In this document: one piece after another, positions 62,621 to 64,000 of the stretch | How the letters are laid out: each line of letters opens with the position of its first letter | Numbering within the stretch: position 1 is the stretch's first letter | Source: Conchocele bisecta | Taxonomy: Eukaryota; Mollusca; Bivalvia; Lucinida; Thyasiridae | DNA length: 64,000 nucleotides | Reading direction: 5' to 3' | Assembly (NCBI GenBank): GCA_029237695.1 | Contig: CM055265.1 | Location: forward strand, 42,959,331 to 43,023,330 | Position numbers and translations under genes: made by a program | The notes under the pieces: model-generated | Databases searched by the model: none | Told to the model about the DNA's origin: nothing | The model's input: the letters and a program-made list of their open reading frames with translations, nothing else

Positions 62621-64000
62621 CTGAAAGCAAGCAAAAACTTTATAAATCACGAACATCGAAACTATGGCTACAGTATCTCGAAGTGATTGCCAATCTTCGA
62701 CAGTTTATCAAAGCAGAACGGATAGGCTATTGTGAGCTTCATTTGCACTCACTCTCAGAAATGCTTCCATACTTCGCAGCATCAGGACATTGCTTATATA
62801 CCAAGTGTGTATTCTTGTACTTGCAAAACATGGCTAAGTTAGCGACCACACATCCAAGCGTACATGCATTATTCCAAGCAGGTTATCATGTGATAAGAAG
62901 GAGCGATAGGTACTGGGCCGGTTTGTCCACTGATTTAGTGATAGAGCAAGTGTTAATGCGAAGTTTGAAAACATCCGGCGGCCCTAACACGAGGAAGGGG
63001 CATGACCGAGACTCAAAGAACAATTTGGCTACTATCAATGCCGGCTTGTGCTGATGTAAATGAATCAATGGAGGAATTCAGTGGCACTTCATACATCTCC
63101 AGTGAACAGCATAAAGACTGTAGCCAGGCGAGGATAGCAAAGGACTCTGCTGACATGAACGACATCGCAACATTCCTCGAATCTAGGGACCCATTTGGAG
63201 ATGATCCATCTTTGCACAGTATATCTACTGGGTTGAATGCTGCTGAAACAGTAAATGTAGACAGTGCAAGGCATGTCGGAGAAAATATTGTCAGATCAAT
63301 GCAAGGCTGCTTTATCAATGAGTTGGTGTTTAAGAAGAAAGAGCAAACGATCACTTTCAATGATATACATTGCTTGAAAATAGATGTAGTGACAGTGGAT
63401 CCCCAGTTACTATTCCAGCGACTTATATCTGCGGTTGATGGGAACTCAAACGATGAATTAGCTGATGCATTTACATTCGAACTTGCTACACATCCCGCGT
63501 CACTGTTTGACGGTGATGGTAACATGAGGGAAGCGAATAAACCACAGCTAGCTAATGCCATATGGAATGAGTTTAAACTTCAACCTGCAACAGCTGAAGG
63601 ACTCTGTCAGTATGTGTTAGATGGTGGTAACTTGCTACATCTACTACCATGGCAACGGGCGTTCTCCTACAAAGAAAAAATAGACATGTATGTGAAATAT
63701 GTAAGTCAGAAATATGGCACCGAGGCGATTGTTGTGTTTGATGGTTACAACACAGATCCTTCAACGAAGGATTCAGTTCATCTGCGTCGAAATAGAGGTC
63801 AGGTTGGAAGAACAATCACATGTTCAAGTGACATGCCGCTAGATATGAAAAAGGATGTATTTCTTGCAAATCCTGAAAACAAGCAAAAATTCATAAACTT
63901 GCTGAGGGAAAGCCTGTTAGCGAATGACATAACGGCCCTACATGCAGCAGGCGATGCGGACGTGCTGATAGTTCAAACAGCAGTAGAGAGCTCACGTAAA
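62619..64000 (+). CDS. conserved invertebrate protein with PIN/FEN-like C-terminal region, partial at window edge, one frameshift
   Basis: The frame from 62619 through 63054 includes SEMLPYFAASGHCLYTKCVF and GYHVIRRSDRYWAGLSTDLV. It shifts by one base at about 62975-63001, next to an A/G run, and continues open from the ATG at 63002 to the window end (333 codons, no stop). The downstream part has MPACADVNESMEE, a YVLDGGNLLHLLPW motif, and AIVVFDGYNTDPSTKD, KKDVFLANPENKQKF and AAGDADVLIVQTAVE. Acidic residues in the VFDGY and GDAD segments with an intervening Lys/Asn-rich helix resemble a PIN/FEN-like nuclease core. I know this as a multi-copy uncharacterised family of invertebrates, possibly transposon-linked. 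No intron is visible. Confidence 0.6.

Noticed and set aside
1..64000. CRISPR arrays, bacterial operons or phage genes
   Set aside because: The tandem arrays have no constant-repeat/variable-spacer layout, and all recognisable proteins are Polinton, retroelement or invertebrate types.

Overview
The window looks like a chromosomal segment of a mollusc, probably a bivalve. The flanks carry degenerate tandem repeats of roughly 150-170 bp, short interspersed elements, MITEs, a LINE and LTR-retrotransposon pieces of the kind common in bivalve genomes. No intact host gene with clear exons is visible. The host assignment rests on repeat style and is inference.

The core of the window is two closely related Polinton/Maverick (adintovirus-like) elements in opposite orientation. 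Element 1 spans 3934-21673 and element 2 spans 36013-54281. Each is bounded by inverted repeats beginning AGTAGTATAAAGG and by a 5-bp target duplication (CAATA for element 1, GACCG for element 2). Both carry the same gene set. The replication and integration genes are a protein-primed family B DNA polymerase and a retroviral-type DDE integrase. The virion genes are a double-jelly-roll-type major capsid candidate, an A32/FtsK-like packaging ATPase, a penton-like candidate and a coiled-coil fibre-like protein. The remainder are a C2H2 zinc-finger protein, several small membrane proteins, a paralogous pair of small ORFs, and a noncoding tRNA-like segment. I see no Ulp1/adenain-type protease. Genes are packed with 4-29 bp overlaps, divergent starts 14 bp apart and convergent ends overlapping by 4 and 21 bp. 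Both copies carry frameshifts, many in homopolymers. Element 1 keeps integrase, capsid, ATPase and fibre frames open; element 2 is more broken.

Comparing the two copies shows structure that gene content does not explain. (i) A family of 14-25 bp palindromes (CCAAT..ATTGG and relatives) sits mostly inside genes and differs between copies. The same unit occurs in unrelated genes, as if the units were mobile. (ii) Every element end can itself fold into a 66-bp two-stem hairpin. (iii) One virion-type protein has completely different N-terminal domains in the two copies while its remainder is near identical. (iv) The element 2 inverted repeats are about 517 bp and swallow most of the zinc-finger gene.

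Element 2 is inserted precisely in the integrase region of a Ty3/gypsy retrotransposon (33544-36012 and 54282-56767). That retrotransposon has the unusual order Gag-PR-IN-RT-RNaseH (GmR1-like) and a tandemly repeated coiled-coil Gag N-terminus. Element 1 sits in a ~31-bp minisatellite. Elsewhere: fragments of a different Polinton-type polymerase lineage (769-1870 and 29834-30313), three TTAA-flanked ~500-bp MITEs, a degenerate LINE (31600-33540, minus), a tRNA-derived SINE (59150-59400), the 5' part of another LTR element (about 59600-61270), and a conserved invertebrate gene running off the right edge (62619-64000).
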